NCBI GenBank assembly: GCA_003988855.1
Contig: QYAI01000248.1
Span: 1 to 31,916 of the forward strand
Source: Arachnopeziza araneosa
Taxonomy: Eukaryota; Ascomycota; Leotiomycetes; Helotiales; Arachnopezizaceae
DNA: 31,916 nt
Direction: 5' to 3'
This document shows, piece by piece, positions 9,743 through 20,297 of this stretch (position 1 is the stretch's first letter; each line of letters begins with the position of its first letter). The notes under the pieces are model-generated. The model was not told the origin of the DNA. It worked only from the letters and a program-made list of their open reading frames with translations, and searched no databases. The position numbers were made by a program, and so were the translations under genes.

Positions 9743-12605
9743 TTACTTCTTCCCAAATTTCTTCATTATCCGTGATAAGAAACCATGTCTCTTCGCTTGA
9801 CGTCTCGATTCTTCCACAATTGCAAGAAACCTCTGAGCATCGTGCGGGAAAAGTGTATCGATTAAGGCATATATGTTATACGGTCGATGTGTACTTCCAC
9901 AAATAACCTTGAGATCTGCTCCATGCTTTAAGAATTCCTCAAATGATTGAATTTGGTTGTTTGTCGTCCTCGAACCGGTCCTGTGCTGATGTGCGATCAA
10001 TTTGTCGAGAAATTTTTCCCACACAGTCCCTCTGAATAATGTTGTTCTTTGATTAGGGTTCGCGCCGTGATATAGAAGCAAACGAATCATCTTTAGGTCA
10101 GTAACTACTAGCGTGTTGACTGAATAATGGATAGCGTACTCAATATACGGTTTTCCCCTATTGTGATGCAAAACTTGGTTATCAATTCCAAGTTTGGAAG
10201 CAGTAAATGAATGAAAGCCATAGAAAATCGCAAGGGACAAGAAATCTGGGTACTCTCCAAACAAGGGATATTGTTCTCGTAGCAGAGTAAGTCGTTCTAA
10301 TTCTCCAAAATGCTCCACATTTGATCCTCCCGCTCTGCTCTCTACAACTCGCGCCAATTCTAAGGTATATTTGAGTCGATCCCCACAGGTCAAGCCAGGG
10401 TTAAGACAAGTCTTGATCAGCAAGATACTTGACCTGAAGAGCGCCACGTGCGGATCGAATTCGATATCATTTATACCCTCTAAGAGCTTGGCACGTGTCT
10501 GAGGTTCATCCAGAAAATCTTTAGCAGTCCGATGGATAAATTGAACTCTCCCATTCCCACGGTCTTGAAGCATCTCACGAGTATTATCGTCAGAAAGCTC
10601 CAAAATTCCAGCGCAGTAAATCCGGAGTCTCTGATCGACACGATGAACTCTCGCCTCCACATCAGCCTTGGTCAATAGTTCATCTTTGTATCTAGAGAAA
10701 AGGGAGGTATCTGGATCTTCGGCAAATGAAAGTCCAAGAGCACAAAGGTTTCTCTCAGCTCCGCGCTTAAAGTTATAAGCTGTATACACAATCTCAAATA
10801 TTCGGGACCCTTCCTCAAGGTATATTGATTCGATCTGCGAGAGCATGTACTTGTACAGGTCTTCAATTTCGGATGGGATGATTCTGAGGCGTTTTTGAAG
10901 ATGGGAGATCTGATCGCCATTATTTAGGCCGCTGAGCAGCGATCTCGTCACAAGTGTTACCCAAAGAAAGACGCCATTTGCTTTTTTGACAATCTCGAGA
11001 ATGAGCTTGGGTGCCTCTTCAGGCTCGAGAAGGTATATTTTCTGCATTCTGAGGTCATTATGCAGCCTCTCAGTGACGTATTGGCGAATATCGTCATGTG
11101 TAAGATCCTGCACTTTCAGTTTGGGGTTTTCCTTAAATGCATTCTCGAACACTACCCAGGGGCGACTCGAAAGGCAGATCTTTACATTAGAAGAAGCGAT
11201 TGATTGAAAGAGCTCAATGGTTTCCATGGGGTCTCCCTCGTACTCGTCCAAGCCATCAATAAAGAGGCAGATCTTTCCAATGTCGAGTTCAAACAATAAT
11301 TTAAATCCCTTCTTAATCGATTTAAGGGTCCACCGTCTTAGAGCACGAGGTTGAGTTCTTGTAACCCGCTCTTCCCGTGGCTTTGCTTTAAATCTTGCGA
11401 TCTCAAGAGAATGATTCCATTCATGAGGGAATACGGTCGGAATCATTTCTGGGATTTGAGTGAGAATCTCAAAAAGAAGAGAACGTAGCAACCCGAGTTG
11501 AGATGATTGATCGGTACTACCACTTTTCCAAAAGAAAAAGTATGTTGCAATAATACTTTCATCGTTAGCCCATCTTTCAAATAATGCTCGTATTCTCTAA
11601 TCTTCCACAATATATCTCATGAGCGTCGACTTGCCAGAACCAGCTTTCCCGCTTATCCAGTAGATGCCACTTTCTTCATTGAGCCATTTTGAAAAACTGC
11701 TCCATTTTGAATTCCCCATTCGGAATATCCAATCGAATGTTTTCCCATGTGCTTCGCTGACCGCTTCATATCGGTCAAGCATAGTTACAAATTTCAAGCT
11801 GCTTAGGATGTAATCTTGAGCTCCATCATTTAAGCAAATTTCACAGTCCTGATGATTATGGATAGGACTCTCGAAAGTAGTTCCATTGTTGTGTGAGTCT
11901 CGTATAGCCTGAGTGATGACATTTCTTGTAAGGTTATGTTCATTCGTGATATGATCTTTGATACTCCTGTCTAATCGAGCAATGGTAAGATTTTGCGTCT
12001 TGAGCTCGTCGGTAAATATTGCTCGATCAGAGCTCAGGCCACGTATGAGATCTTTACAATATTCCTCCAGAGAATTGAAGTGATCGGACTGTTGAATAAC
12101 AACTAGATCATAGTCTTCTCTATTGATTCTTATAAGCAATGTGAACTTAATTTTTGGTGTTTAGCGCTTACTTGAGTGATACAAGAATATGGAACTTCAA
12201 TTGTTGTCGGAATCTTTCAAGCCTTACAGACATCTCATCCAAATCTTTCTTATTCCAAACCGATTTTAAGGCTTGGCGACAGCTCTTCCATTTCCGGTTT
12301 TTTGTAGCTGTTGGAACCTTGAGCTTCTCCAGCCGAAGAAGTAGCTCGTCCGCTACATCCGAACACTGTTGACATAGTTTTTCTAGTAATTGTTGATCTT
12401 TGATCGAGCTCTTATTCCGGCCCTGGGTTCTCAGCTTCGCACTAACTAGGTTCAAATCTATCGTGATCGCTTCGAGTTCTAGATTTTCAGGGAGAGTGCC
12501 TGTTGCTGATTGATAAATGCAATAGCCTTTCGACACCAGCTTGCTGCTAAAGTCCACAAATTGAACTATTGTACTAGTTAGAGAGATGGCGGTCATCGGG
12601 TCCAT
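9743..12605 (-). pseudogene. NACHT-domain STAND NTPase, broken by one in-frame stop
   Basis: Model: 12605-12172 and 12119-9743, 937 codons, with TAG at 11599-11597 (codon 319). The start MDPMTAISLTSTIVQFVDF is the usual fungal STAND N-terminus; the frame upstream of it is open to a TTG but not protein-like. The intron is 52 bp if it ends at CAATAG (giving VSLKEDYDL), or 43 bp at TATAAG. The P-loop GKAGSGKST is at 302-310, Walker B KICLFIDGLDE at 427-437 and sensor KICLSSRPW near 458-466. The winged-helix-like FIHRTAKDFL comes later, with an ankyrin-like MIRLLLYHGANPNQ near the C-terminus. Both sides of the TAG are otherwise intact and collinear, and no usable donor/acceptor pair skips it. Relatives act in heterokaryon incompatibility and innate-type sensing. 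As it stands only a roughly 318-residue N-terminal piece could be made. A sequencing error or stop read-through remains possible. Confidence 0.85.
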
Positions 12606-13666
12606 TTTGAATGAGAATGCTAATTCCTTAGGGCAAAAGATATTGCCTAAGAAGAAATATTTAGGCCAGATCGTCGGTCGCTGATCCAGATGCAACTCAG
12701 CGAGGCTGCTGCCACAGCAGTGACGATTGGCTGTTTTCTCGGTGGGATATACGGCGCATTTAGAGGAAGCAGGGACTAAGAATTCCTTCAAAAAGGGTGA
12801 ACTATAGGAAGGACGATTGAAGGTAAGATAGGAGCAGTCAGGCACAGTTAGGCTGTGTGAGCTCAGATGATCTCCACCATTGCAAGTTGTGGTGGCTGTG
12901 CATGTAAAAACATTGAAACAGCCAGAATATGGCAGTGTGGCGGGAGGGCTGAACCGGAAGGCAGTTTTCATGAGAGTGAACGAGTCAAATTTAACATACA
13001 ACTAATTATTTGACAGGAGATAAGAAATAAGTCACGGGGTAAAAAATGTCTACAGCCAGTTAATCTGCTTTTCTTTCTTCTGAAAACCGCCTCCTACAAA
13101 GCTGTTTAAGATCTTACCCTCCCTCTCCGATAAGCATCAATAATAGTCCGATAGTTTCCAAGTTGGTCGCTCTTATTACTCGCTATAATATTTAAAGGTT
13201 TACATTGAAGCTGTTTTATCTTTTGCTTTTGTTCTGCCTTAGGTTGATGATCGGGTAGCAGCTGTTCAAAGAAGAATGTTTGCTAAATGGCCCCAAAAAT
13301 GACAGGAAACTTAAGAACTAGTTCAACTTACCTCTCGCTAATTTCCTTTATTCTGAGCTTGATTGTACTACTTATAAGGTCTACTGACCGAAATACTTCA
13401 CACAACTACTGTGTCTACGACTTTTTCCAACGTTAGCTCACGAAATATCTTCTAAGTGCCTTCAAATATTAGAGAAGTTTTCCTTCTTCTTATACATTAA
13501 GCGACAGGGTTTATATGTTTAATTATTTGATTTTAAAGGCATGACATCCCTTGTACAAGAACTAAGAAATCTAATTGTACTCCCACGGCTATAAATGGAA
13601 TCAAAATTAAAGAAACTCCAACTCGCTAAAATAAAAACATGATGAATATGAGAAAGAAAAACTTGA
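12606..13666. other. Intergenic, AT-rich
   Basis: Upstream of the NACHT gene and downstream of the C2H2 gene. The minus frame stays open from 12606 to about 13001 in phase with the NACHT start. It has no fungal STAND similarity and no ATG context better than 12605, so it is taken as 5' leader. Nothing else is recognised. Confidence 0.5.
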
Positions 13667-14550
13667 TCATCGGGATCCCTTAACTCTGCGCGCTTTCTTC
13701 TCTACTATAACCCCCTTACTATTGATTGCATGTTTTTCCCTTAGATGTCTAACTAAATGGTCTTTTCTTTTGAAGCTTTGATGATTGAATTTACAACCTG
13801 CTATGGGGCATATAAGTGATGCTGCCAGGAGAAGTAATGGTTGCGCTTCTGCAGATTCTGGATGCTGGGCCATAATATGTCTATCTCTGCAGCGATTTGT
13901 CGCTGTTTGCTCATTACAATTCATAATGGGGCATAGCACTGGTTTGTCATGTTGCCTCATATGGGTACTGTATTAAGGTCAGCTTCTTTATCATGTTCGT
14001 CAATTCATATAGAAAGCAGACTAAGGATCACATACTTCAATTCACAAGGCCTGCTGAAGCATTGCGCACATTGTGTGCAAGGGAATACACGTTCGTTAGG
14101 AGGAAGATGAGGGCGATATTGCTCAGGTTTTAGGGTGCTATGGAGATGAATCGATTGCCGGGAGTCTAGTATGGAAGGAGATGAGATTAATGAGGGTTCT
14201 GCAAATGAGGTCGATAGTAGAATTAGTGATGAAGTGGGAGTTGTAGGAGTCTGAGATTCCTCCTTTAAGGACATGCTAATATCAGACCTTGATTCAATGG
14301 GTGACATCAAGTTCTGGTAACAACTGGGATCTCTCGTATCCACTATACGATCACCAGGCCATTCGTCATTGGATTGGAGCTCAGGAAAAAGTAGGCTAGT
14401 ATCAAGGCCTCTACTCATATGCGAGAAGCTCAGAGCAGCTATTGGATCTATTGAAATCCACTCATTCTCAAATTGGTTCCAGTCGGGAAAAATCGGTTCA
14501 AGGTCGTCAGTAGATGAGGATAAAGGGTATGATGAGTTTTGTTGCTCCAT
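13667..14550 (-). CDS. C2H2 zinc finger protein, three fingers
   Basis: Two exons, 14550-14036 and 13967-13667; 271 aa. The 68-bp intron (GTATGT...TACAG) lies inside the first finger, and splicing completes it. Fingers: C158-x2-C161-x12-H174-x3-H178; C184-x4-C189-x12-H202-x4-H207; C225-x4-C230-x15-H246-x4-H251. The N-terminal 150 residues are Ser/Thr/Pro-rich and acidic (DDLEPIFPDWNQFE), typical of an activation region. The C-terminus is basic (EKKARRVKGSR) and could serve as a nuclear signal. It is probably a sequence-specific DNA-binding regulator; the targets are unknown. Its start codon and leader lie within one copy of a tandem duplication (14529-14940). Confidence 0.85.
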
Positions 14551-14940
14551 GTTCGTTTTATTGGGCTGCTAAAGCCGGAGATTTGTTGGTTGGTGTAATT
14601 GTGGATGTTGAATTCTGGAGGTAGAGTTGGACACACACTTAACAAGTTAAAGTTTGGTAATAGGTTTGAGAATGCCACGTCCAGCCTTTTAACGACATAC
14701 TGACAGGTCGGTTGTAGAGCAAGTTCGAGACATGATGATTTTTGTTGCGGGGCAAGAATATGGAGTTCCATATTCGTTTGTTAGGCTTTTGACCCCCAGA
14801 ATTTATTGGCTGAAACGACTGTGGATGCTGAATATTGGAGGAAGAGCCGGAAAATACATACGAGGCAAGTTGAAGTTGGGTAAGGGATTTTAAAATGCCA
14901 AGTTCAGCTTTTTAACGACATGCTGTCAGGTCGGTCATGG
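14529..14940. repeat. Diverged tandem duplication of about 205 bp
   Basis: Copy A (about 14529-14722) contains the first codons and leader of the C2H2 gene; copy B (about 14731-14940) lies just upstream. Shared blocks in the same order include GATGATTTTTGTTGC-like, CCATATTCGTTT-like, TGTGGATGTTGAAT-like, AATGCCAAGTTCAGC-like and TTTTTAACGACATGCTGTCA-like sequence. Copy B keeps an ATG followed by CAACAAAAATCATCATG, matching CAACAAAACTCATCATA of the real gene, but it leads into another frame. Confidence 0.75.
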
Positions 14941-14949
14941 AGTAGACGG

Positions 14950-15066
14950 CTATTTCCAATGTCCACGATCCGACGGTTGGCAATTATCACAATGCGAATG
15001 ACAGCAGCAATCGTGGCAGTCGAAACATTCAGTAGGACAGTCTGGATATTTCCAGGCGTACTCCAT
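14950..15066 (-). CDS. Very small Cys-rich ORF (doubtful)
   Basis: ATG 15066 to TAG 14950, 38 aa with nine cysteines and several histidines, including CFDCHDCCCHSHCDNC. There is no signal peptide and no family match. It directly follows the tandem duplication upstream of the C2H2 gene. It could be a metal-binding micropeptide, a remnant of a zinc-finger exon, or chance. Confidence 0.25.
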   Translation of the reverse strand: MEYAWKYPDCPTECFDCHDCCCHSHCDNCQPSDRGHWK

Positions 15067-15069
15067 ATT

Positions 15070-15880
15070 TATCAATAGTAACAGTTGCAGAGGGCCTGCG
15101 TCGTTGCCAAGTTGTAGTAGTGATATTTTAGTGTTGCTGCGTGACAAGTCCAATCGTGATTCTGAACAGCTGAGGAACTCAGTATACTGTGTAGTACATC
15201 ACCATGCAAAAACTTACGAAGAATCAGGGCGAGATCAAACAAATCCTTGAAATTTTGAAAGAAGGCAAGTTTTGACGAGGTATTCTTTATGTAAACCGAG
15301 CTAATGGATTTATCTTTACGATAGAGAGGAAGTTGAAATGGAGGGAAAGAGTTATTGGGTGGATTTAATCAGGTGACAATGATAATAAGGAAGCGTTTGT
15401 GGTGGAGAAGAAAAAGAAGAACAAAATAAGTGGGCAAGCTCAAAGTGAAATACTATAGACTTCAGAGGCCTTTAATTTTCTCCACTTTTCTACACCTGAG
15501 ACCCTTCCAATGTCTTCTTACTAAAACGTGGCAGGCGAGGCGTTCGCTACTTGGCAATGGGCCTCCAAATATGCAAGTGCTGCTTCGCCTCTCATAATCG
15601 TCAATCAAATCCAGTTCCTTAGAAGGCGAATTTGAGTTACAGAATGCCTCTGAGGCGCAGTGCAAACTCATGTAATCGATCGGACATCTTTTCAAAGACT
15701 CTTGACAGCGGCGGCTTCTAGTGTGGAAGCTGAAATTAAAAAATCAAAAAGTAATAATGAAATTCTTTAATTGCAGGGTGGGCTTCAGTTTTGGTTGGTC
15801 TGTTGGGGACTTTTCTTATACGCGACTTCTCATTTACCGGAAAAGAGTGTCCCCCACCTATCTAGAGCTAATGTCAATGA
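15070..15880. other. No confident gene; possible gene remnants
   Basis: Two overlapping minus-strand frames follow a possible acceptor (CACACTAG, near 15720). One is a 77-codon frame ending at 15462 (includes RCPIDYMSLHCASEAF). The other, short frame ends near 15646 (includes RVFEKMSDRLHEFALRL). Neither has a clear start or match. On the plus strand a 23-codon ATG frame near 15204 (MQKLTKNQGEIKQILEIL) is helix-like but isolated. Confidence 0.35.
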
Positions 15881-16660
15881 TCATCTTCGAGTATGAGAGT
15901 AGACCGATTCGATGTGCTTCATTTCCAGCATGGATAAAGAGCGCCTATCTTCCGACATATCCAATCGAAACATCGATAAAATGTGATCCATCGCCAGAGA
16001 GGGATGAGGCTACCATCCTTACCAGGTGGTCAGTTTTGATGAGAAGGCTGAATTATCAGGGTGTGGGAAGGAGGTCCAAGCCTCAACCGAATTTCAAGGC
16101 GTGACAAAAGACAAACCATATAGCAGCCTTCGCCGCTGCGCCCGATGTGAGGCTTTTGCAGTCGGCCTCCTAATGACAAAATGGGTGCCAGAATTTAGGA
16201 CACCGAGTAAGATTCTGAAATTTTCTCTCTTGAAACAACTATGAATAAAAGTGGTATTCCTTATCATTATGATTTCTTACGCATTCTCTCCCATTTTGTA
16301 ACTTCTCCTTTCCCCCTAACACAACATTATAATTCATCACTCCCAACTGCTTTATTTCTGTGATAAATCTTTCCCATCCAGACGTTTTTTGATTAGGATC
16401 CGCACCGTGATGGAGAAGCAACTCAGTCATCTTTACTTACTTAAATAATCATGATAAATAGCCCACTAAACTTAGATCTTCTACTTCTCGCTGTAAGACT
16501 TCTGATTCTCGGCTTTAGGTCTAGAGGCAATATGGAGTACAAGTCAGAGGAGCTAGCCAGAGGCAGGAGATCGTGCTGTCCTTCTAACCTAGAAATTGAC
16601 ACTTGTAGTAGCATCAGTTGCTCTACCCATCGACAAATTCGCTCTTTGTTTTTCTAACTG
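15881..16660 (-). pseudogene. Decayed C-terminal relic of a second NACHT/ankyrin protein
   Basis: Several broken frames on the minus strand align, in order, with the C-terminal part of the NACHT gene at 9743-12605. VEQLMLLQ plus HDLLPLA have exactly the same spacing as LERLTLLR plus PDFLSLA (24 residues). KMTELLLHHGADPNQKTS then GWERF match KMIRLLLYHGANPNQRTT then VWEKF. FRILLGVLNSGTHF resembles the FEEFLKHGADL segment. ILSMFRLDMSEDRRSLSML (from about 15985) resembles the LIDTLFPHDAQRFLAIV segment. The pieces are separated by frameshifts and by stops (for example three stops within about 16450-16500 in one frame). No P-loop part is left in the window, so this is a 5'-truncated relic. It lies just downstream of the DUF6594 gene. 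Confidence 0.65.
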
Positions 16661-16900
16661 TGTTTTATATGACGCGCACTGGTTCTCATCTTGGTCACAG
16701 ACAAGCAAAGAAACGAATGTAAATTTTACACAGTGAATGATATTTGTTTGAGACTTGACGTGATATTAAGTAGTGAAAGGACTGTCAAAAATAGTATCTT
16801 CTTATACCTCCGTTCAGAACCAAATTCACATAATGGTAAGCAGTAAATTCGCTCTTGTGACGCGATTTATATACCATCTACTGTGAAGATTTAAAGTGCA

Positions 16901-18193
16901 TTATGAACTCCCGCTCCCGGAGCTAATTTGTAAAAAGACCATCAGCACGGCAGAGTACGCCGCTACAGCCGCCAAAGACTCTGCGATACTCGCCGTTGTT
17001 GTAACCGCAACCAGGACGAAAAAGAGCACAATAAACCCCGTAATAATACCCAGTTGGATTTCTGTCCTTGAAACAAAATTCAACCACCAGAGTGGTCCTA
17101 CAAGCATGCCCAATCCGACAATCCCAATCGCCAATTCCGAGACTGCGTCGAACCGTTTGTCGCGTTCCCAGTAGCCTTGGCCATCGTCAATAATCTTGGA
17201 ATCATAAGGTTTGCGCGTCATCCAAGGTTTGATGCAGGGAATTCTGATGAAGCCAGTCTTTTCTAGTATTCCCCGGAGCCAAGATCGAACTTTGGGTTGC
17301 ACCGAGATGAGCTCTTGGCGGCGTTTAATGTATTGCATCTCCTCATTCGCGATTGCTGTCGGATGATTCTCAAACCAGTTCTCCACATTTGTGATATCAC
17401 CATTTGGCGCTGGTGGTTGTCTTGCTAGTTGCGCATACTCATTAACGTACCGATCTAGAAAGTTAGCCACGGAGTCCTATGCGGTGATAACGCGGATAAA
17501 GTAGAAGATAAGCCATGATAAGAAGAGAGAAGTAGCAAGGGTAAGAATGATTACAAAGTAGGGAGATAGGTTAAGAAAGGTAAAGAGTAGCAAGGTGAAA
17601 ATGCATTGGGAGACCAGAGGTATCGCAAATCAGAGGAAATGAAGCGGAGCCGTGCTTTGGAGATAGAAATAGGTGTAGACTATAAGACAGCGAGTCTTAC
17701 TGTAATACCATAATTTTTCAGTAAGGTCTTCAATGAGATCTTTCCGTTCTTGAACATCATCTTTACGAAAGGTACCATTGTGGATAAGGTCTGGATCGGG
17801 GTGATTGACGCCGTTTGGGAGTATCTCTCTGCTCCAATCTTCGTCTAATTCGTCTAATTCTTGCTCTATTCTGACAATATCATCTTGCAGACAGAGGATT
17901 ACCCGTACGTTCAACGCAGGAAACTTGCGAATGATGAATGAAGTTGGGTCCGACGCCGCCCATTTACAGAAAACGCGATAACCGAGATACCTAGGTGGGT
18001 TGTCTCTTTGTAAGTCGGCTCCGGGTTGGATATATGTTCTCCGTCGATGGATTGGCTGTGGCTGTGGCTGCACTTGCTGCTGTTGTTGCTGTAGTGGTAT
18101 TGCCTGTTGCTGAGGTTGGGGCTGGGGATTTAACAACTGGGGATCTGAAGCTTGGGGATTAGGCCGGCGGCGACCCAGCTGGAGTCGGTTCAT
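16901..18193 (-). CDS. DUF6594 family membrane protein
   Basis: Exons 18193-17701 and 17454-16901; 348 aa. The N-terminal 50 residues are Gln/Pro-rich (including runs of Q). Then RYLGYRVFCKWAASDP, FPALNVRVILCLQDDI and RIEQELDELDEDW give the start of the DUF6594 domain. After the join come NRYVNEYAQLARQPPAP and NVENWFENHPTAI. The C-terminus has about three membrane helices (starting IGIVGLGMLVGPLWW, IITGFIVLFFVLVAV, AAYSAVLMVFLQ), as usual for the family. The join uses donor A|GTAAGA (17700) and acceptor GCTAACTTTCTAG (17455). This is the only phase-compatible acceptor I found and gives YYNRYVNEY. At 246 bp the intron is much longer than others here, so a further small exon is not excluded. 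Function unknown; DUF6594 proteins are abundant in filamentous ascomycetes. Confidence 0.82.
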
Positions 18194-19000
18194 GACCAAA
18201 CCAAGGTATAGATTGTATGAAATAAGAGGCAAATTTTTAAAAGCGAGGAGCCTGGTCCAAACTTGGCATTTAGGGTGTCCGGACAGACGAGCACAAAATG
18301 CGAGATCAGAGCCTCGAAATGGTGAGCGGCATCGTAATATTGCTCCGCCGCCACACATGAGCGAATCCTTCCAAAGCCGGACGGCTACGAAGAAAGATTG
18401 GAAGGTCTGGTGTCTACTGCAAGCCATCTCTGCGTTCAGTGCGTCGTGAGCAATTCATTGGTCGTCCCGGGCCAAACAGCTGCGACCGCAAGAAAGACTG
18501 TACGACGTTGCTGTTAATTGCTCGATTGCAGCCACTCAAAAGCTGGCCATTGCAAGCCCGGTGATGGAGAATGTCGGGAAGACTTCTCAAGTGCTTCGCG
18601 GTATTGTGGTGTGAGGGATACGAAAGATGCAAGCAACATAGCTACGCGAACCAGTCGGTCCTCTGTCGCTGACAAAGTCGGGCTTTTTTTGTTCAGGGTT
18701 CTCCACTCGGCCTGGCCCGATGGGGCGCGGAATTGCACCTCGCTCGCTCGCCCACGTTTTCAGGGCAAAGACTCATTCAGCTCTGTTCTTCACTTAGTGC
18801 CGTTCCGTATCCATATATCAGACGACTGCGTCCCACGCACTGCCATAGTGTCTGCAACGACATCGAACTGGTCTTGGCCCTCGCATCTTCGAAGCACGAG
18901 CTAAAGCACACATCCAAGCAGACAATTCGCTTTCGCTATTCGAGATACCTTCTATTGAGCAAACGATCCGATTCCAAAGGCGTAATCGCCACATCTGACC
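18194..19000. other. Divergent upstream region, no gene seen
   Basis: Lies between the DUF6594 start (-) and the orphan gene start (+). Frames of 72-128 codons on both strands begin at TTG or GTG, overlap one another and have no domain; they look like chance frames in moderately GC-rich sequence. Confidence 0.45.
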
Positions 19001-19480
19001 ATGCCGCTATATCTGAGAAACAAAGCCGACAAGGAGAGGGAAGCAACCATAGAGCGCGAGAGAATAAGGGCGGCTAGAAGAGATCTGATGGGTTCCGGCG
19101 AGAAACAAAAGGCTGTAGCGGAGATGACAAGCTTACGGGAGGTTAGGAAGGGAATCCGAGAACCTCTAGTCCGTCCGTCTGAAGGATTTTCGAGGCCGAC
19201 ATATATCCCCAGCGCGAGTTGCTGGAAGTCATACGCTGAGAGTGATAACGAGCGGGATGAATCGTCATGGATAGGTTGGTGCACGGATTCAAACAAGTGG
19301 CTACCAAGCGACGAGTATGAGCGAGGTAAACCATTTTACTAAGTTTTCGGCCCCATCCATGTCACATCTAACGCCTGTCAAGCACATCCACCAAACGAGG
19401 ACGCGGATCCGTACGATAGGGGTAAGGGACCAGCGCCAGGCGAGCTTCGAAGGAAATCGACCATGTATACGATAAAATGA
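19001..19480 (+). CDS. Charged orphan protein, two exons
   Basis: Exons 19001-19325 and 19383-19480; 140 aa. The ATG has a good context (GACCATGCC) and is preceded by an in-frame stop. The 57-bp intron (GTAAAC, CTAAC box, CAAG) converts a premature end into a coherent tail: SDEYERAHPPNEDADPYDRG, later GELRRKSTMYTIK. The first 50 residues are highly charged and helix-prone (KADKEREATIERERIRAARR), and the middle has a Trp/Ser/Asp-rich stretch. No signal peptide, membrane segment or known domain is visible, and I do not recognise the family. It is probably soluble; function unknown. Confidence 0.55.
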
Positions 19481-20297
19481 TTTGGCAGTAGAACCTTCTC
19501 ATTCAGTACTGGAAAGCGCCAAAATTCTCAGAGAACAACTAAGCCGCGTATAGGAATAATTTGTTGTTAGCGCAAGAGCGATCATTGGCAGGAGTTACGG
19601 AATATACACGGGCAGGTCACACCAGGGATATCTATATATACCGGGATCTCAAACCTGGATCTGGAATCATGGAGTCGTATATATATCATATCATGTTCTT
19701 GACGGGTCACATGGAAGCCAAACAGTAATGGCTGTATTCCCGCGATGCAATGCTCAGGTGCAATAACCACTGTTGCATGCCATCAAAAGGCAAGTAATAG
19801 TTTAAATAGTGAATTGAACTTCCGGTTTTATACTAATCCACTCTCTTTAAATCAACTAAAGCAATCAATTTTAACACTCCCCTTCACCTTTTTATCAGCT
19901 ACCTCGCTCCCGCCTCACATTAAGTCAGTCAATGTTACGAAGAAGTGGCTCTGCCTACTCTCTGAGCCGCAATTAGGGTCAACATGCCAGACTAGGCCTT
20001 TCTGAGCTAGTTGAATAGTGGCCCGCATTTCAGAGAGTCTCAAACTACTATCGTGTGGCTTTACCTTATTTTTCGACTGCATAGGTCGTTGGATAGGCGT
20101 CGATCGACCAACATCTATATTCATTCCACCACCAGAGTTTTCTTACATCAACCTATATATATATCGAACTCGCCGCCAGACACTTTCTCATCTGCTTACC
20201 AGATTTGTTAGGCTAATCTCTACCTATCACACGCCTCTTACGAACTCGATCCATCTTATTGATCCCCCATTCATACTTCCTCCTTCTACTCAACCGT
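19481..20297. other. Intergenic, no gene seen
   Basis: About 0.8 kb with TATATATA runs near 19620-19690 and 20152-20165, and CT-rich sequence near 20200-20290 that resembles a fungal leader before the small gene at 20298. No supported coding frame was found. Confidence 0.4.

Noticed and set aside
11491..11640. An intron that would remove the TAG in the NACHT gene
   Set aside because: No GT donor between the P-loop and the TAG pairs with a sensible acceptor without destroying the P-loop or frame; sequence on both sides reads as normal NACHT protein.
12606..13001. 132-residue N-terminal extension of the NACHT protein
   Set aside because: The frame is merely open from a TTG; the fungal STAND start MDPMTAIS is at 12605.
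14448..14771. 107-codon minus-strand ORF over the C2H2 start
   Set aside because: It is the duplicated leader read in the wrong frame and overlaps the real first exon.
17470..17480. Acceptor CATAG at 17470-17480 for the DUF6594 intron
   Set aside because: With the only good donor (phase 1) it runs into an early stop; the acceptor ending at 17455 fits the phase and the family sequence.
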